DNA of 64,000 nucleotides from Oreocharis arfaki (taxonomy: Eukaryota > Chordata > Aves > Passeriformes > Paramythiidae). A program made the translations under genes and the position numbers. Every line of letters starts with the position of its first letter. Positions within the stretch are counted from its first letter, which is position 1. The stretch covers positions 256,142 to 320,141 of the forward strand of contig VZRR01011614.1 in assembly GCA_013398015.1 (NCBI GenBank), given 5' to 3'. Of this stretch, positions 13,382 to 25,038 are shown in pieces. A model generated the notes under the pieces. That model ran no database searches and was not told where the DNA came from. It was given only the letters and a program-made list of their open reading frames with translations.

Positions 13382-14386
13382 GGCATTTAGTACCTCAATG
13401 AGAAATTGTTCCTTTTTTGCTTTTTTTTTTTGGTATTTTGTATACTTTATAAAGCTAATAGTTCTTGAGCATTTTATTTTTTTAAAAAAAATTAAAATTT
13501 GATCAGCCACCAGCCAGGAGTACTACAGACTTATCGGGGAAAAATATAGTAGAGCACTTCTAGCTGCTGGCTGATGGGAGTAAGGTGGGTAAAAAAAACA
13601 CAGCCTCAGATTTCCTGAGGGCTTCAACACCATCATTTGTTTAAAAAAAAAATTCAGTGAATGTTCAAAAGATAGTGAATGATGCCAACATTCTGATAGC
13701 AGCAATGCCGTTTAGTTTTCTTTTAAGATGGGATGAAAAAGTTTGTGACGGTACTTTTTTGGGAACAGGACAAGGAAGTGATGGCAAGAGGCTGGGGTTG
13801 GGGGAAAAATTTAGAAGGCTGCAAGAGGCTGAATTTTTTTTTTGTGCTACTTGATTGAATGCATGAACCCTTTGTGCCTTTGACCATCACTACCTAATAA
13901 TGCTACATTTAACCATTTGCAGCCCATTTGGACTTTGCCATTTTGTTCAAAGAGCAAGCTTCATCTTCAGTTTGATAGAACACTTGATCTGCTGGAGCAT
14001 TTTTGAGGCCAGGAGGGTCTCTGCTGTCTGCAGATCACATCATACTGCTTTCAGTTACCACGATGGGGGAAGGTCAAACAGTGTTTGATCACATTGAAAG
14101 ATAATGAAAGGCTAAGTTTACATATCCAGCCGCTGTTATGGGCCACACTAAGCCACTTTTGAAGGTTTTGAAAACGATTGCAAGAAAAAAAAACAAACAA
14201 AACAACAACCTCTCTAGCCTGGCTTATAATAGATGCAGCAGGATTTATGCACGTTCTGCAACCAACCATTAGAGGAGAACAAAAAATGTCAAAAGGCAGG
14301 GATAACAGGAAAGTTACCAAATTTTTTAATTTCCAAATGTAATTTGAATGATGATTGTGGTAATAGTGACACATTCAAGTTTCTAC

Positions 14387-14392
14387 AATAAA
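14387..14392 (+). terminator. IGF2BP3: Proximal poly(A) signal of IGF2BP3
   Basis: Canonical AATAAA. A GT-rich tract begins about 60 bases downstream (14454). Use of this signal would shorten the 3' UTR by about 850 bases. Confidence 0.5.
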
Positions 14393-14399
14393 CTTCAGT

Positions 14400-14407
14400 C
14401 TACCTCA
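14400..14407 (+). promoter_or_regulatory. IGF2BP3: let-7 seed match 2 (8mer)
   Basis: CTACCTCA, starting eight bases after the proximal AATAAA and so close to the expected cleavage point of that signal. Confidence 0.75.
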
Positions 14408-14453
14408 GTTTAAGAAAAAAAAAATGTGGCAACACATGGTGCATAAAGACTGC

Positions 14454-14493
14454 TGTGTGTGTGTGTGTGCGCGTGCGCGCCTGTGTGTGTGTG
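14454..14493 (+). repeat. Alternating TG/CG simple repeat
   Basis: A TG run, a GCGCGTGCGCGC core and a second TG run, almost entirely alternating purine and pyrimidine. It lies in the IGF2BP3 3' UTR just after the proximal poly(A) signal. Confidence 0.9.
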
Positions 14494-14627
14494 GTCGACA
14501 GAGCCATGCTATTACCTCTGAACCTTTTTTTGTGATGTTATTTTGTGCATGAGATGATCAGAATCACCATGCTGCACTGATTTGAGGGGCACAGCGAGCA
14601 AAAACATTTGTTTCATCATTTTGTTAT

Positions 14628-14634
14628 CTACCTC
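14628..14634 (+). promoter_or_regulatory. IGF2BP3: let-7 seed match 3 (7mer)
   Basis: CTACCTC followed by T, a 7mer-m8 class match. It lies downstream of the proximal poly(A) signal, so only the long 3' UTR form would carry it. Confidence 0.65.
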
Positions 14635-15241
14635 TTAGGTTCATGTTGAAATAGAGGCATTACTACATAGACTAGATAATTTTCCCAAAGATCATTGTTG
14701 TACAGATTAGATAATTTTGAAAATGGTCTGAAGTGTTTTTCCTGCATCTCTTCTTTACTAATTGGTTTAAAAACCACAAACTTATGTTGTAGTTTTAGCA
14801 AAGAAAAATGAGTTTCTTTTCCTTTTTTGACAGTGACCTTCATCTAGCCTTTAGGATAATTTTTTTTCTTACAATGAATTTAAAATTACTGAAGTATGAA
14901 AAGTACATAGCATTTTAATTTTTGTTGAGGCTTAAGTCAGTTGGACGTTCCTTTCTTAACGTTTGAGAAGGATTTGACTTCATTATGTTCCATTAAAAAT
15001 TACTTTACAGATAGGCGCTGCATTTGCATCTGCTGATTTAAATACTGTCATCTCTTAAATTTCTAGACTTAATATGGTATCTCATGTTTTTCTTTTCAAT
15101 TGAGACTTGGTAATTTGGAGTATTTGGGAATAGCTAGAAAGTAAATACTGTAAATGATTTCAATATCCACAAAGTATGGATCATTTTTCATCTGTAATGT
15201 GCCCCCCAATGCAGCTCTACTTGCCAGATGCCTCTGAATGG

Positions 15242-15247
15242 AATAAA
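15242..15247 (+). terminator. IGF2BP3: Distal poly(A) signal of IGF2BP3
   Basis: Canonical AATAAA followed within about 30 bases by a GT/T-rich downstream element (15273-15292). This is the best candidate for the end of the full-length mRNA. Confidence 0.75.
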
Positions 15248-15268
15248 GAGTTTAACTCCTATCATCAG

Positions 15269-18200
15269 ATAAAGTTGTGTGGTGTTTTTTTAAATTAATG
15301 AGGCACAGGGACAGACTGTCCTGAGTATTTGCGGTGCTTGGATCAAGTTGGTTTTCCATCCATAACTGAATACGGATGAACAGTAAGCTACAGGTATTCC
15401 ATAGCTGCTAGGACAGCCAGGTTGCAACGTTTGTACTTCCTAAACCAAGCAGTGACTTCTGAGGCTTGTAATTCATCTTCTCCCTCCCATCTAACAATGC
15501 CATACAGTCGGTAGGACAACCTGTGGTTCATGGTTTGCCTTGCACCATTCACTGAGGCTGATTTGCTGTGGAAGGAATGCGGACGCGACACTCCTGATGG
15601 CAAACATGAAGGAGATCAGAAATGCAGTGATTTTTTTTTTCCACAGGGGGAGAGGGGAGGCAGTTTTTTACCCAGTCTTTATTGTGGTGGTCTTGGAGTG
15701 ATGAAGCTTTGTAATGAACGTGGCCCTAGAAGCTTGGACAGGCAGAACCAGTCACACTGGCAAACAAATGCGCTGGCAACCTGTCTCACCCCAACCATGA
15801 CCACCCAGACACACCACTTGCCAGTGAGCTGGTATCAGCCCTCCATTTAGATCCATTATTTAGAGCAGAAATGAGACCAGATGTTTAACTGGTGAATGCT
15901 TTCACGTGCGAGGGAGGAGATGGGGAATGAAGGAGCATCACAAATTATACAATTCTGTATCTTTTTAAACAGAACTGGAACACCCAACTTGTTTTCCAAA
16001 CTAGTGCACCCTCCTACTTGTCTTCACAGCTCATTTCTTGGGACCAACCAGCAGAAAGAGGGAATTGAAGAAATTACGTCTGTAGAAGGCACTGCATAGA
16101 GCATCACATTTCACAGGGCCCCCTAAGCTCACTTCTCCATGTCAGTACTGAGCTTTCTTCTCGGAACAAGCACCCTGTCATTGGAGAAACATAAAAAGTC
16201 AAGCCTTGCTCTGTACTGCTGGTGCATTTGTGAGAGCTCAACCCCTGACTGTTACAAACATTTGCTTAATCATGACATTTTTATTTGCTTCTAACCTTCC
16301 AGAGCTTTCATTCTTAAGCTGCAATTTCCAAGGCATGCGCTCTTTGTATTGGTTTCCATTAAATGGAGCATGTGTGCTGTGTAAGACAGCCTGGGCTTGA
16401 TATGGCACTAGTGTGTAGGATTCTTAAACAAACATGAAAAGCTGTTGAGAAAGCACTCAAGCTGGGCTATAACAGAGATATTAGCTCAAGCGAAGGACAC
16501 AAACACTGCTCGAAAATTAAGTTACTCAGATGCAGTGCAGGAAATCAGTGAAATGCTGACAAAAGTTTCACTTAGTGGTTTCTCCTGTTCATCTCATCAA
16601 GGGATCCTTCACAGAGCCAAACCCACATATACCTGTCCATTAGGACTGAATGATGAATCTATAGCCCCACTGCACAAGCTGCTTGGTATTTCTATTTTAC
16701 CCAGAAATCACCTGACCTATCCAACTGAAATCACCCCCAAAATGTTTTCTTTTCTTAAGGGCTTTAGTGTCGCACGGTACGAGCCAGACTGTCTGTGTTA
16801 ATTCCTGCATCCCAGCTTCTAGGAAGATCAGGCCATAGTCTCACCAAGGCTGGCAGGTAACGTGGTTAGGGCATTGCAGTAGCTCAGCAGAGATTAGAAA
16901 TGCTTCTGTTAAATGGATGAGGACCAAGTTCTTTCCCTGAGCTGGCAGTTCTCACTGCTTTATAGCAACCAGTGGATGTTCATAGAACTCCTTTTCACAA
17001 TATGCTTTGGCAATCAAGTGAGTTACACTTATTTATTTTACTGGTTTTTGTCTCCTGTTTTCATTTTCTTACAGACTAGTAACCCTTTCCACCTGTAAGA
17101 GTCCTAGCCTGCTCACATGGCTGTTCCCTCTCTTACTGCTCTTTTCAGGGTACCCCTTTTGTTACTGCGCTTTCAGACAGGATACTGTATGTGCTTCTGG
17201 TTACTAAATGTGGGTTCATACAATGGCAAAATGTTTGCTGCACCTATCTCTATTCATCACATATTCCTTATCCACGGCAGCACTAAAAGGCAAATGTTTC
17301 AGGGAATGAGTCAAAGTTACTCCTATGCATCCCTCCTAGGAGGAAATGCCTGATTTAGAACCCATCAGGCTGTAAGACAGCCAAGGTTATCTTTCTCCCA
17401 TGTGATACTTTCAAGAAGTATCATGAAGCATTGGGAAAACCCTTCTCTGCAGTTATATTTCCCAAAAAAATACTTGTTTTGTGGGCAAAAATGCTTTATC
17501 TGCATGATTTAACTACACTTTAAAAATACCCTTTGCTTTATCTCTGCTGCCTGGTATCAAAGACCAGGTGAACATAGAGGCAGTCACTCCTGAAAAGAAC
17601 AGAGCTTAGACACAGCAAGAAAACAGAGTCTGAACTAGAGGGAGAAGTGGGTTTTGGTTTGTTTGGTTTTTTTTAAACAAGCACACATACTTCCTCCTGA
17701 ACAGAGCTACAGGCACAAAAACCAGGCTCACTCTGAGCATTACAAACAGCAGCCACTGTGCAGGGCAGAGATGCTGACAGAGCTTGCAGCTACGGGGAGA
17801 AAAAGGTGATTACCCTCAGGACCTCCTGTTTCTGCCTTCTGCTACATGGCAGAGCAACCTTCTCCAGGAGGAAGAGATCCTAATTCAGTGATAAAACACC
17901 TGTCCTATAGCAGAGAAAAGCATCTTGTCTTACACAGACAAGTTGGTTACCACCTTGAAGCTCTTCTAACTGGTTATCAGATCATGCATCAGTCATGCTA
18001 AGAACACACTGCACAGTGACTTCTGACAGTGCTGAAGACCATTAGCAGCAAGTAATGCCCAGTGCCCAAGGGCTTCCTAGAGAACTACTTTTTCCCACTT
18101 AGGAATTGAAGGTTTTCGCTGCCATAGTGTGTTGTCTCAGTGTCCCTTTTCAGAAAGTAGATCAGAGAAAAACTAGGAGAGGAGTCAGCTGCATATGCAG

Positions 18201-18390
18201 AATGAGCTGAATGCTTTAACATGAAAACAAGTAATTGAAGCACTTCAGTTTGGGGCTTTTTTATTATTATTAAAACCGGGTTTGCTTTGGCTGGAAAACT
18301 GATTTACTGTTCTGATAACTCAAAGCATATTTGTCACTGCTGCTCTTGGCTTTTATGTTCTCAGTAACACCAGTCTGTTTTCTGTCCCCC
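15269..18390. other. Spacer between convergent IGF2BP3 and MALSU1
   Basis: No exon, RNA gene or recognisable interspersed repeat. Open frames up to about 118 codons (for example 16445-16801) have no family resemblance I know and look like chance. Confidence 0.7.
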
Positions 18391-18407
18391 TTCAGACCAC
18401 GACTTGC

Positions 18408-18413
18408 TTTATT
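18408..18413 (-). terminator. MALSU1: Candidate MALSU1 poly(A) signal
   Basis: AATAAA on the minus strand, about 450 bases past the MALSU1 stop. A second AATAAA lies at 18259-18264. Which is used cannot be told from sequence. Confidence 0.5.
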
Positions 18414-18863
18414 GTGACCAGAAGCAAATGGCTTAACAGAAGAAGCGTCATCTCAACTGTACTATTTCACAGCTTTTCCTTGCAGCACTCCAGTCTGTTT
18501 TGCAGCACCACTACAGGGTGTCTTTCAAAGATATTAGGAAAACAATTACTCTAGAGGCTGAGCACGAGTTCCAGCTTAAGCAGCTGTCTTTGCCCCGCTC
18601 TTCTCATGGCAAACCCCACTAGGACAGTGGCTCTCCTGGGAAGCTCTGATAGGATTCCTTCTTTACATTTCACGGCTGGACTCAAGGGTTTTTTTCTAAT
18701 CTTTATGATTCTATGGTTTTGTTCACTTTAGCTTGTTCAGAACTCTACCTAGGCACATCCAATAAAAGCACTTTTGCACTGATCAACTGTACTGACTACT
18801 CAGTCAGTTCCCAAGAACCGTAGGATTCAGGCACACTCTTTCTCTTTCCACACAGTAGCTGCT
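18414..18863 (-). other. MALSU1: MALSU1 3' UTR (inferred)
   Basis: Minus-strand sequence from the stop codon to the first downstream AATAAA. Extent is inferred from that signal. Confidence 0.5.
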
Positions 18864-19042
18864 TTAAGTTCTTGTCTCAAGATGATCACTGCTGTTAGGA
18901 GTCAGTCCAAATATAAAGTCTTTTGGCAGGGACTGTGGAGTCATCTGTGCTAACTGGTCATCGTGGGGACCAAGAGTCCACAGCTTCTCCAGTTCATAAA
19001 CTTCTCGTGTCTCTGGCAGCATGAAATGCACCACTATGTTAC
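18864..19042 (-). CDS. MALSU1: MALSU1 exon 4 (last coding exon)
   Basis: Two bases complete a Gly codon, then 58 codons and TAA (18864-18866). It encodes the last RsfS strand and helix (IVVHFMLPETREVYELEKLW, then DDQLAQM) and the tail. Acceptor GGGCAG at 19043-19048. Confidence 0.95.
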
Positions 19043-22000
19043 CTGCCCAGAACAGAAATGCACAATAAATTAATGGGAACAGTAAAGCACCTTCAGCTGA
19101 ACAAAGAGTTCAAGCCCTCCACCTTCTTTCTGGCTAGATACAAGTCAGCTGATAAAGATCTCTTCCTAAGCTGCTGCTTCCACTTCTCAAGCATTGGTTA
19201 AGCATTAAGAATTGGTCAGTCCTACAAAAGACTCCAAGACCACAGTAACAAGATATGAGGCACAATACTTTAAAATAAGACACTATCACAAGACTCCAAA
19301 GAAATTATGACTTCTATGGGACAGAAAGAAGTCAAAAGGAATTTTACTTGAAAGAGTCCCCCAAGGGGACAGATGGATTTTCAGCTTTCTTGTATTGCCA
19401 ACATTCAGCTAAAGCAAAGTAATTTTTCCTAGGTGTGTTGCTCACACTTCTCAGGTGTTTTTTTACAATGAAACAGGTCCAAACTTTGATGTAGTAAGTT
19501 TTTCTGGTTTCATTAATTCTGTGCAAACAACAGTAGAGAATGTTAATTCCAGTGTTTGTCTAATGCACTTTTCTGTAGTTATGTCCTTAAATTCCAATTG
19601 ATTTTCAGTTACTACTGTCAATAATTATTACAGCGAAGTAACCAAGGCTCAATATCAGTGGCTGCAGAGCTCCTCAATCATCCATGCACTCTTTTAGGTC
19701 AAAACACCAAGCCAGAGGGTGAGACGCTAAAAGTAGCAGTAAAGGAGAACTGCCTTTCAAATGCAGTCTTTTATACTTGCATAGAGTTTCACACTTGTAG
19801 AATAAAGTCAATTTCTCAGGACTGAGGTTTTTTACCCCATGTCATGGTATGATCTGGACAGCAAAAAAGTCTGTTCCATAGTTCACTAGTATGGCAGTGT
19901 ACAATGAGCTCCTATTTACCCAAACATGGATTACAGAAACTTGAGGAAACTGATTGAAGTAGCTCTTTTTTCCCCCACTATTGTCATCTTCAATTTGTTA
20001 GAACCTGTTATAGCCACCAAAGAGTGGTTACTGTTTTTTCTCAGTGCCAAAGATATTTAGTGGAAAATCATTTAATATCTCAATGAGTTCAAGCAACAAT
20101 TGGAATTCCTGAACAGCTGAGTATTGTGAACTTTCCACAGCAACCAGGGTTCATGGTGAGATGCTTCTGTCAACCAAGAGCTCATGCAAACTTTGTTTTT
20201 GTCAGATTCACAAATATTTACCAAAATCAATGCACAGCCAGTCATCTGTCTCTTTTCCTTCAATCTGAGTATTAGGACCACCTTCTTCTTTGAGATGCTT
20301 GTACTGAGAAAAAAAAAGGAATGGCAGAGAACTAAGTCTTTGGCATTTATTCAAAACCACTCAAACTTAACAGAGAAGCTTGACTTTGCTGAGGTGTTTT
20401 AAAGCTTAAATGGGTTAGATTACTTCATGTTGGTCCTGGGGTCTGCACAAAAGAAAAAGGCTAATATACACTTTCAGTACTGGAAAATAAGTACAAATTT
20501 CTCAATGGGATTTAGTACCGAACCTGAAATCTTACTGCTCTGCATTCCCATACAATTGTCCAAGAATTTTGTAGGTATATTTTACCAAGATGAATACTAA
20601 ATACAACTGCTTACAGTAGTCTTCCAGTTACTGGGTCCCTATAGCTGCCACCACCACCACCAGGTTTTATTTCTGATACCTTCACTGGTGGTTTACACTG
20701 GCAGGCTAAGGACGCAGAAATTGAGATGCTGAGCTTGTTCTCTTCTCAGACAGAAGGAAGTGAGCAGAAAACAAGTTTCATCCCCCACCATGAGGCAGGC
20801 ACTCAAACCAGCCTCCTGTCCCTTGAGGGCACATGCTCAACACTTGCTGCAGGCTGGGGGGAAGCACAACCAGCACACAGGTTTCCACCTGGGAAGGGGT
20901 GAGGGAGAGGAGAGGGGGCAGCTCAAAGCAGGACTGCACACAGTCAGCCAGGGAAAGTGGGTAGTTGCCCATGCAGCACATGGTCACTTTCGTAGATGCC
21001 AGCTTGAGAGGCTCAGCTCTCCCCAGCCAGTACATGAAGAACCCAAGCACTGACCAGAGCTGGAGAAATTTGACACCTTAAGGCATCTGTCACTTTCAGA
21101 TCTGGCCATAACCCACTTGCTCCTCTACAAGGAATATCAATAGAAATGGCTCCAACAGTCCTTTCTGCCATGGAAGACAGAATACAACATGTACAAGCAT
21201 GGCTGGCTGGCATATGAGTCCCACTTCACTGGGAATGCAATTATGACAAAATGCAGCTGTTCCTGGTTGTTCCACACAATGTTAGATGCTAGGTGATGAC
21301 CCTAGTTTGCAAACCAGCACGGAAAACTTTCAAAATGTTAACTAAGAACCAGTTCTACCTTCCTTCCTTTATGGTGGCTTGTGAGGTATTTCCAAAAGAC
21401 TCCAAAAGACTCCAAAAGTCTGCTCAAAATGCTAAAAAGCCCTGTGTGCACTGCCATCAGCTATCATCAGGTTGCAAAGGCTGGTAACTGTTACAAGTCT
21501 CTTTAGAGGCTCTGTAAGGTGTAACAGATAAAGCCAAGTGTTAGCTTCTTCCTCTAACACGAAACCAGATGAGGATGTGGGGCATTGCCATTAACAAGCT
21601 CCTGGAAGCAAAGCAGGAAGATCTCATGCTACACCTGAGCACCTCTGTGTTTTACTTGAGTAAACCATAAGGGTTTACGAAAGGTACTAAAGCTCGCCAG
21701 CTGCCTGGCAGCACTCTGGAGCCCCTGATCCGCTTTACATCTTCAGCTTCAGCTACTTTTTACCTAGAAAACTTCCAATGTGAGGCGAGCTCAGCTACTG
21801 CCAAGTACTTGACCATGCTTCCCAGTTTCTCAGATGCCCAGGAGGACACCATGTCTCGCAAGACGCTCTGCCCTTGCAAAACTGCTGCTTTTACAGCCAC
21901 CAGAGGGTGCAGCCACGAAGCCCAGCCATGTTTTTGCAGGGCAGGTGGTACTCACTGATCTCTCCTGGTCAAGGTGGAAATGTAAAGCTGTTAAGACTAG

Positions 22001-24828
22001 CAAGTTCTATGAGCAACAGAATACATACTAAGCACTTCGATTTAGTATACTCAAATCACATTATTGCAACCCTCAGCTTAAGGCAAAATTTTGGTTTGCA
22101 AAGACGCGTCAGTTCCTGCAGAGAACACAAGAAACTCCCCTAACCTGCTCAGAAAGGCCCTGAAAAGCTAAACCACCTCTCCCGCTCTCCTTTCCCTCCC
22201 ACGAGTCTCACAGCTAAAATCAATGGGACTGGAAGGAAGAAATTAAACCAAGAGTGAAAGGAAAAACAGGGTCAGGAAGGGAAAGAAAGTGGATGGTGAG
22301 AAGGAAAACTCCAGGCTGAGTACAGACAGCTGACTGAGATTATTGACTGGTCATATTTCTGACACTGTGCTTTTTAACAGTTACATGTCTCTTCTCTGGC
22401 AATAAAGTTTCTCCCTCCCTGAGTTTGGTCTTCATCCCTAAGATCTACCTGTAATTTTATTCTGACATCTATTTCTGTACTGAAAATTTCTCCTTCTTCT
22501 AAAGGCAAACAGTGCAAGATTTCTGTGCAAGGATAGCTGCTGCTGCTTCTCCTCTCCTGCAGCACATGCACAGCAGGGTGACTATTAGCTACCAGTTCAC
22601 TTTAAGCTCATGAAGGGATCCTGTGCCTCTTAAGAGGCCATCTTTTTTCCAGCCTTACAATATACCTGAGAACGTGGAAATTTTAAGGATTAGCGTTTGA
22701 GAACAGTCAGATAAAGCTATTTTGAATGACTGGGAATAGCAGTGGCACTTGCTGGACAAAGAAAAACTAGACACAGGTTGTCACCATCTCACATCATTCG
22801 TGTTCTAGTCACCCAGCTGTGATGTCCTCAGTGCTCTACATACAGAGAGGTCTGTTTCTAAAACATATTATGCATATTTTGTGTAGAACTGCTGAAGGAA
22901 AAAACCCACAATTACTTGCTAGATGTATTCAGGACCAAATGACATGATGTCATCAGTTTCATCTTACCTGGTACACCCCTACATATGCAACCCTGGCGAA
23001 ATTCCTTTCATAACATTTAAAACCATTCCGAAAACCCAGAGAGGGCAGCAAGAACTGTCTTACCATTTTCAGCATGTAATTTGCCATTGCATGAAGATGT
23101 CGTGTTGAAAATCCGCTCACAATTATAAAATAATCACAGTATTTTATTTCTGGAGAGAGCTGGATGACACAGATGTCCTTAGCATTTTCTTGCCTCAGCA
23201 GTGCCACAACCAAGTCAATGTTGAACTTTGGAAGAACAGTATCTAGAGCACATGGAAAAAACAGTACAGCGGCAAATTTTCTTTTTAATTGCAAAAATAA
23301 ACCATTTAAAGCCATAAAGTAACAATTAACTGAATTATAGCCTAAGCTAGTCACTCACTGCAGAGTTTGGTTTGATACTGACAATATAATATGAACTGCA
23401 GACTTTTCAAAATCATTTTTACAACCACCAAAGCTGAAAACTAAGCAATCTTCCAGTAAATAACACTACTACTAGATATAAGCTACCTAAACGAAACTTT
23501 AGTTTTTGCTAACTTACTTATTTCTTGTTGTTGCCATTTAAAAGTCAGTAACATCATCACACTTGTCAATTGAGATGAATTAAACCCAAGTACTCCAACA
23601 GACATTATTAAAACAATAGAAAAAATTGAAAATATTTCAGAACAATGCTTTTCAACAACCCGTGATAACACATTGTGATGAAACTGTTCTAGAATCCTAA
23701 GTAGAAGAAACCAATATTTTGAAAATGGAGCTGAGAAGATACAGTGTGAAGACATTTTTTATCTGCAGACTGAGTAAAGCCACTTTTTTTTCTCTTTTTC
23801 CCTAGCCTGATCTGCTGCAGAGGACTAAGATACTGTAGACAAAGTTTGAGTCCTTCAACAGCTTAAGGAAGCCAGCTTAGAAAACAGTAAATCAGTGCAA
23901 CTATGTTCTGTTCACACCATGAAATCAGTTTATTGCTAATTTGTCCTAATTAGGTAGATGCAACTTGTTTGCAGACTTTAGGCATAATTTGAATCTGTCA
24001 GCAATGCAAGTCTGCCACTGTAAAGTGAACGTTAGTGCAGACTGAGCATCAGCACAAAAGCCAAGCTTTTTATTTCCCAATATAAAGAAAAAGCCAAAAA
24101 AAAAGAACAATAGTTACAATTATATGCATGAATGGGGATATGAAATTGGATCAGATCTCTGTAAATGGAAGGCTTTCGGCTCAGGGCACTCTTTTAACTT
24201 CTTGCTGCGGTCACACATCTAGAAAATCAGCAGTGGCCACAGCTCCTACAGACACAGCGGTCACAGAAGTCAAATATTTGCCTGGTAGCCACATAAGAAG
24301 CCTCCAGAGCCTGCCTGGAGAACGGATGGCCTCAACATCACCAGGTACTGATCGTCACGGTCCGATCCAGGCTAGAGGAGCTGTGCTGAACAGCTACAGC
24401 CACAAACCTGTGCACACAAGGCTTGTACCTGTAACTAGCCCTCCTGCTTCCGAGGCTGCTACCTAACGGGGCGATTGCGAGCGCACGGCACAGCAATCCC
24501 TGCGGCTGGGCATCAGCTCCCGCACACACGTGGTCCTGTACGGCTCTGCACACGGGCTCCCTCCACACCAGCCCCGACTCCTCCCTTTCCAGCAGCGCTG
24601 TGGAGGCGCAGCCGGCCCAGTGCCGGTGCCGTGACCCAGAGGCCCGCGGTCTCGGCTGAGGTGAGGCCGATCCCACGGCACTGGGCACGGCGAGGACCCT
24701 CCGCAGCTGCAGACGCGACTCCACGCGTGCCGAGCAGCCCCTTCTTCGCGAGGCGTCACACTCCGCTCAGGGTCCCGCTGGGCACCCCTGCAGCGCGGCC
24801 CGGGGCTGGGCCCTACCTGCCGCCTGCC
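18864..24828 (-). CDS. MALSU1: MALSU1, mitochondrial ribosome assembly factor (exon 1 mostly in gap)
   Basis: MALSU1 (C7orf30) is the mitochondrial RsfS-family factor. It is known to bind uL14m on the large mitoribosomal subunit and to hold off premature subunit joining during assembly. Exons 2-4 (23064-23242, 20222-20303, 18864-19042) join in frame and cover the whole RsfS domain: FNIDLVVALLRQENAKDICV, the CDYFIIVSGFSTRHLHAMA core, TDDWLCIDFG, and IVVHFMLPETREVYELEKLW. These are the family's characteristic segments. The C-terminus is short (SSDHLETRT) and unlike the human tail as I recall it. Exon 1, which should give the mitochondrial targeting region, would end at 24817 (CAG, then donor GTAGGG) and run into the 94-base gap; no start codon is visible in that frame on the far side before a stop. 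Gene identity is certain, the 5' end is not. Confidence 0.93.
19043..20221 (-). other. MALSU1: MALSU1 intron 3
   Basis: GT-AG intron of 1.2 kb (donor GTAAAT). No other feature recognised. Confidence 0.85.
20222..20303 (-). CDS. MALSU1: MALSU1 exon 3
   Basis: 82 bases: 27 codons from YKHLKEEGG to DDWLCIDF plus one base of the next Gly. The IEGKETDDWLCIDFG segment matches the RsfS family. Acceptor CTCAG preceded by a T-run. Confidence 0.95.
20304..23063 (-). other. MALSU1: MALSU1 intron 2
   Basis: GT-AG intron of 2.8 kb. It contains a short CAC-rich run near 20647 and three tandem copies of a CCAAAAGACT-like decamer near 21392-21420. No exon or interspersed repeat recognised. Confidence 0.85.
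23064..23242 (-). CDS. MALSU1: MALSU1 exon 2
   Basis: Two bases complete a split codon, then 59 codons from TVLPKFNIDL to ANYMLKM. It holds the first half of the RsfS domain. Acceptor TCTAG at 23243-23247, donor GTAAGA below 23064. The open frame continuing beyond both ends is intron. Confidence 0.95.
23243..24816 (-). other. MALSU1: MALSU1 intron 1
   Basis: Assumed GT-AG intron from the candidate donor GTAGGG at 24811-24816 to the exon 2 acceptor. The half next to exon 1 lies in the CpG island. Open frames there on both strands result from GC richness. Confidence 0.6.
24817..24828 (-). CDS. MALSU1: MALSU1 exon 1, 3' end only (rest in gap)
   Basis: The last visible bases before the donor CAG|GTAGGG would read Gln-Ala-Ala plus one base of Asp, in phase with exon 2. 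The initiator codon is not visible and is probably within the unsequenced bases. The placement is an inference from donor, phase and CpG island position. Confidence 0.35.
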
Positions 24829-24922
24829 NNNNNNNNNNNNNNNNNNNNNNNNNNNNNNNNNNNNNNNNNNNNNNNNNNNNNNNNNNNNNNNNNNNNNNNN
24901 NNNNNNNNNNNNNNNNNNNNNN
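24829..24922. other. Assembly gap (94 N)
   Basis: Run of undetermined bases inside the CpG island, covering most of the expected MALSU1 exon 1. The true length may differ. Confidence 1.
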
Positions 24923-25038
24923 GCGCTGCCCGGGCCGTCCCCGAACCGCCTGTGGGGCAGCCCCGGGCGGGCCCGCGGCTGCTCACGCTGAAGGGGCTGC
25001 TTGCTGAGGGGGATGAGCGCTCTTATGGGGTCACCGGA

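Larger units (their letters stand above)
12743..15268 (+). other. IGF2BP3: IGF2BP3 3' UTR
   Basis: Runs from the stop codon to the distal poly(A) signal at 15242-15247; the cleavage point is estimated. It contains three let-7 seed matches, a proximal AATAAA at 14387-14392, an A-rich run at 13084-13131 and a TG/CG alternating repeat at 14454-14493. Long let-7-rich 3' UTRs are known for the IGF2BP family; the extent here is inferred from signals only. Confidence 0.8.
24460..25030. promoter_or_regulatory. MALSU1: CpG island at MALSU1 promoter (limits approximate)
   Basis: GC-rich, CpG-rich DNA around the assembly gap, in contrast to AT-rich flanks. It surrounds the expected MALSU1 first exon, as is usual for a housekeeping mitochondrial gene. 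Confidence 0.75.

Noticed and set aside
21392..21420. Three tandem CCAAAAGACT-like decamers
   Set aside because: Too short to be a CRISPR-like or satellite array; an ordinary microduplication within a MALSU1 intron.
24338..24759. Minus-strand Arg/Pro-rich frames near MALSU1 exon 1, considered as the targeting peptide
   Set aside because: They lie on the intron side of the only donor in phase with exon 2 and contain no such donor themselves in the right frame that I can see, so they are better explained as GC-rich intron 1.
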